From Balneatrix alpica DSM 16621 (GTDB lineage Bacteria; Pseudomonadota; Gammaproteobacteria; Pseudomonadales; Balneatricaceae), in NCBI RefSeq assembly GCF_000619885.1, contig NZ_JHUZ01000006.1, forward strand, positions 1-64,000: a stretch of 64,000 nucleotides of DNA. The letters run 5' to 3'. This document shows, in pieces, positions 63,660 to 64,000 of the stretch. A model generated the notes under the pieces. It searched no databases, was not told the origin of the DNA, and saw only the letters and a program-made list of their open reading frames with translations. A program made the translations under genes and the position numbers. Each line of letters begins with the position of its first letter. Within the stretch, counting starts at the first letter, position 1.

Positions 63660-64000
63660 ACCCTGGATCGATGCGCAATTCCAGCGGATGGCCATCCAAG
63701 TTAGCCGGGTCATAGTGCTTCTTCAGCAACTCACATACCTTGGAGGTGTCATCAATACTGACAAAGCGCTCGGTGGCTTGCTCTTTTTGCAGCGCTCCAT
63801 CCCAGCGTTTGATCTGTACCCGGTTAACCGGCACCACCGGCTCTGTCGGTGCTGGGCGAGTATCCGTCCAAACGCAGCTTTTCGGCCGTTCCACCAAAAA
63901 ACCATGACGGTGATACATCATGTATTGCCAGAGCTGAAAAACATCCTCGTGAATATAGCGGCGACTACGCTCACCAAAGAGGTTCACCACTTCACACTCA
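63640..64000 (-). CDS. unrecognised protein, 3' part
   Basis: A minus-strand frame stays open to the right edge, so the N-terminus is outside the window. I see at least 119 residues, ending LYTK. It is polar, with GERSRRYIHEDVFQLWQYMMYHRHGF and a C-terminal DPGFILYTK. I see no membrane span or known motif in this part and cannot name a family. Its 3' end lies where a copS gene would be expected. The frame has normal codon use. Confidence 0.6.
   Translation of the reverse strand, partial: ECEVVNLFGERSRRYIHEDVFQLWQYMMYHRHGFLVERPKSCVWTDTRPAPTEPVVPVNRVQIKRWDGALQKEQATERFVSIDDTSKVCELLKKHYDPANLDGHPLELRIDPGFILYTK

Overview
The window is a stretch of gammaproteobacterial chromosome with dense coding on both strands and a moderately high G+C content. 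The UbiB, Tat, DsbA, cytochrome c4 and PrlC proteins point to an aerobic Gram-negative. The order dsbA, cytochrome c4, engB, polA, DUF2782, thrB, znuA/zur/znuC/znuB and the order ubiB, hisI, hisE, tatABC both match, from memory, arrangements in Pseudomonas and relatives. Separate hisI and hisE genes argue against an enteric. The genus cannot be read from the sequence.

Layout. Positions 1-50 are the 5' end of a 16S rRNA gene on the minus strand, with two promoters and a boxA upstream. 468-4483 is the minus-strand operon ubiB-hisI-hisE-HIT-tatA-tatB-tatC. 4530-11019 holds a diguanylate cyclase, dsbA, cytochrome c4, engB and polA. 11192-20161 holds DUF2782-thrB, a MocR-controlled racemase/cupin/LysE group and the zinc uptake locus (znuA diverging from zur-znuC-znuB, with a MATE transporter attached). 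20320-33182 holds an Mpo1-like gene, an HDOD gene, the three-gene operon for the osmolyte N-acetylglutaminylglutamine amide, gpt, a gamma carbonic anhydrase, prlC-yheV, an RssA-like patatin and a sodium/alanine symporter with a foldable leader.

33238-38037 is a lipid A modification locus: a PmrAB-like two-component system followed by dgkA, a PAP2 phosphatase and an EptA-like phosphoethanolamine transferase. Three TTAAG-type half-sites at 11-bp spacing lie just upstream of dgkA. 38110-46905 holds assorted metabolic and regulatory genes and aspA. 47785-53137 is a run of envelope and stress genes (BON, ferritin-like, CsbD, YqjD/YqjE-like, DUF1328, and a phosphatase/lipid-kinase fusion). It is flanked by a NarX/NarL-like pair, a lone receiver and a chemoreceptor (53267-57568).

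Two genes resemble methionine-salvage enzymes, an MtnC homologue at 47055 and an MtnA homologue at 58991, but both lack the family's catalytic residues. The right end carries copper resistance genes copA-copB diverging from copR. The sensor gene expected after copR is reduced to a 15-codon stub, which meets the 3' end of an unrecognised gene that runs off the window.

The strongest leads are the triple PmrA-type box with the dgkA/PAP2/eptA operon, the two apparent pseudoenzymes, the structured leader of the symporter gene, the co-centred double dyad in the MocR intergenic region, and the lost copS. I saw no insertion sequence, prophage, tRNA gene or CRISPR array.
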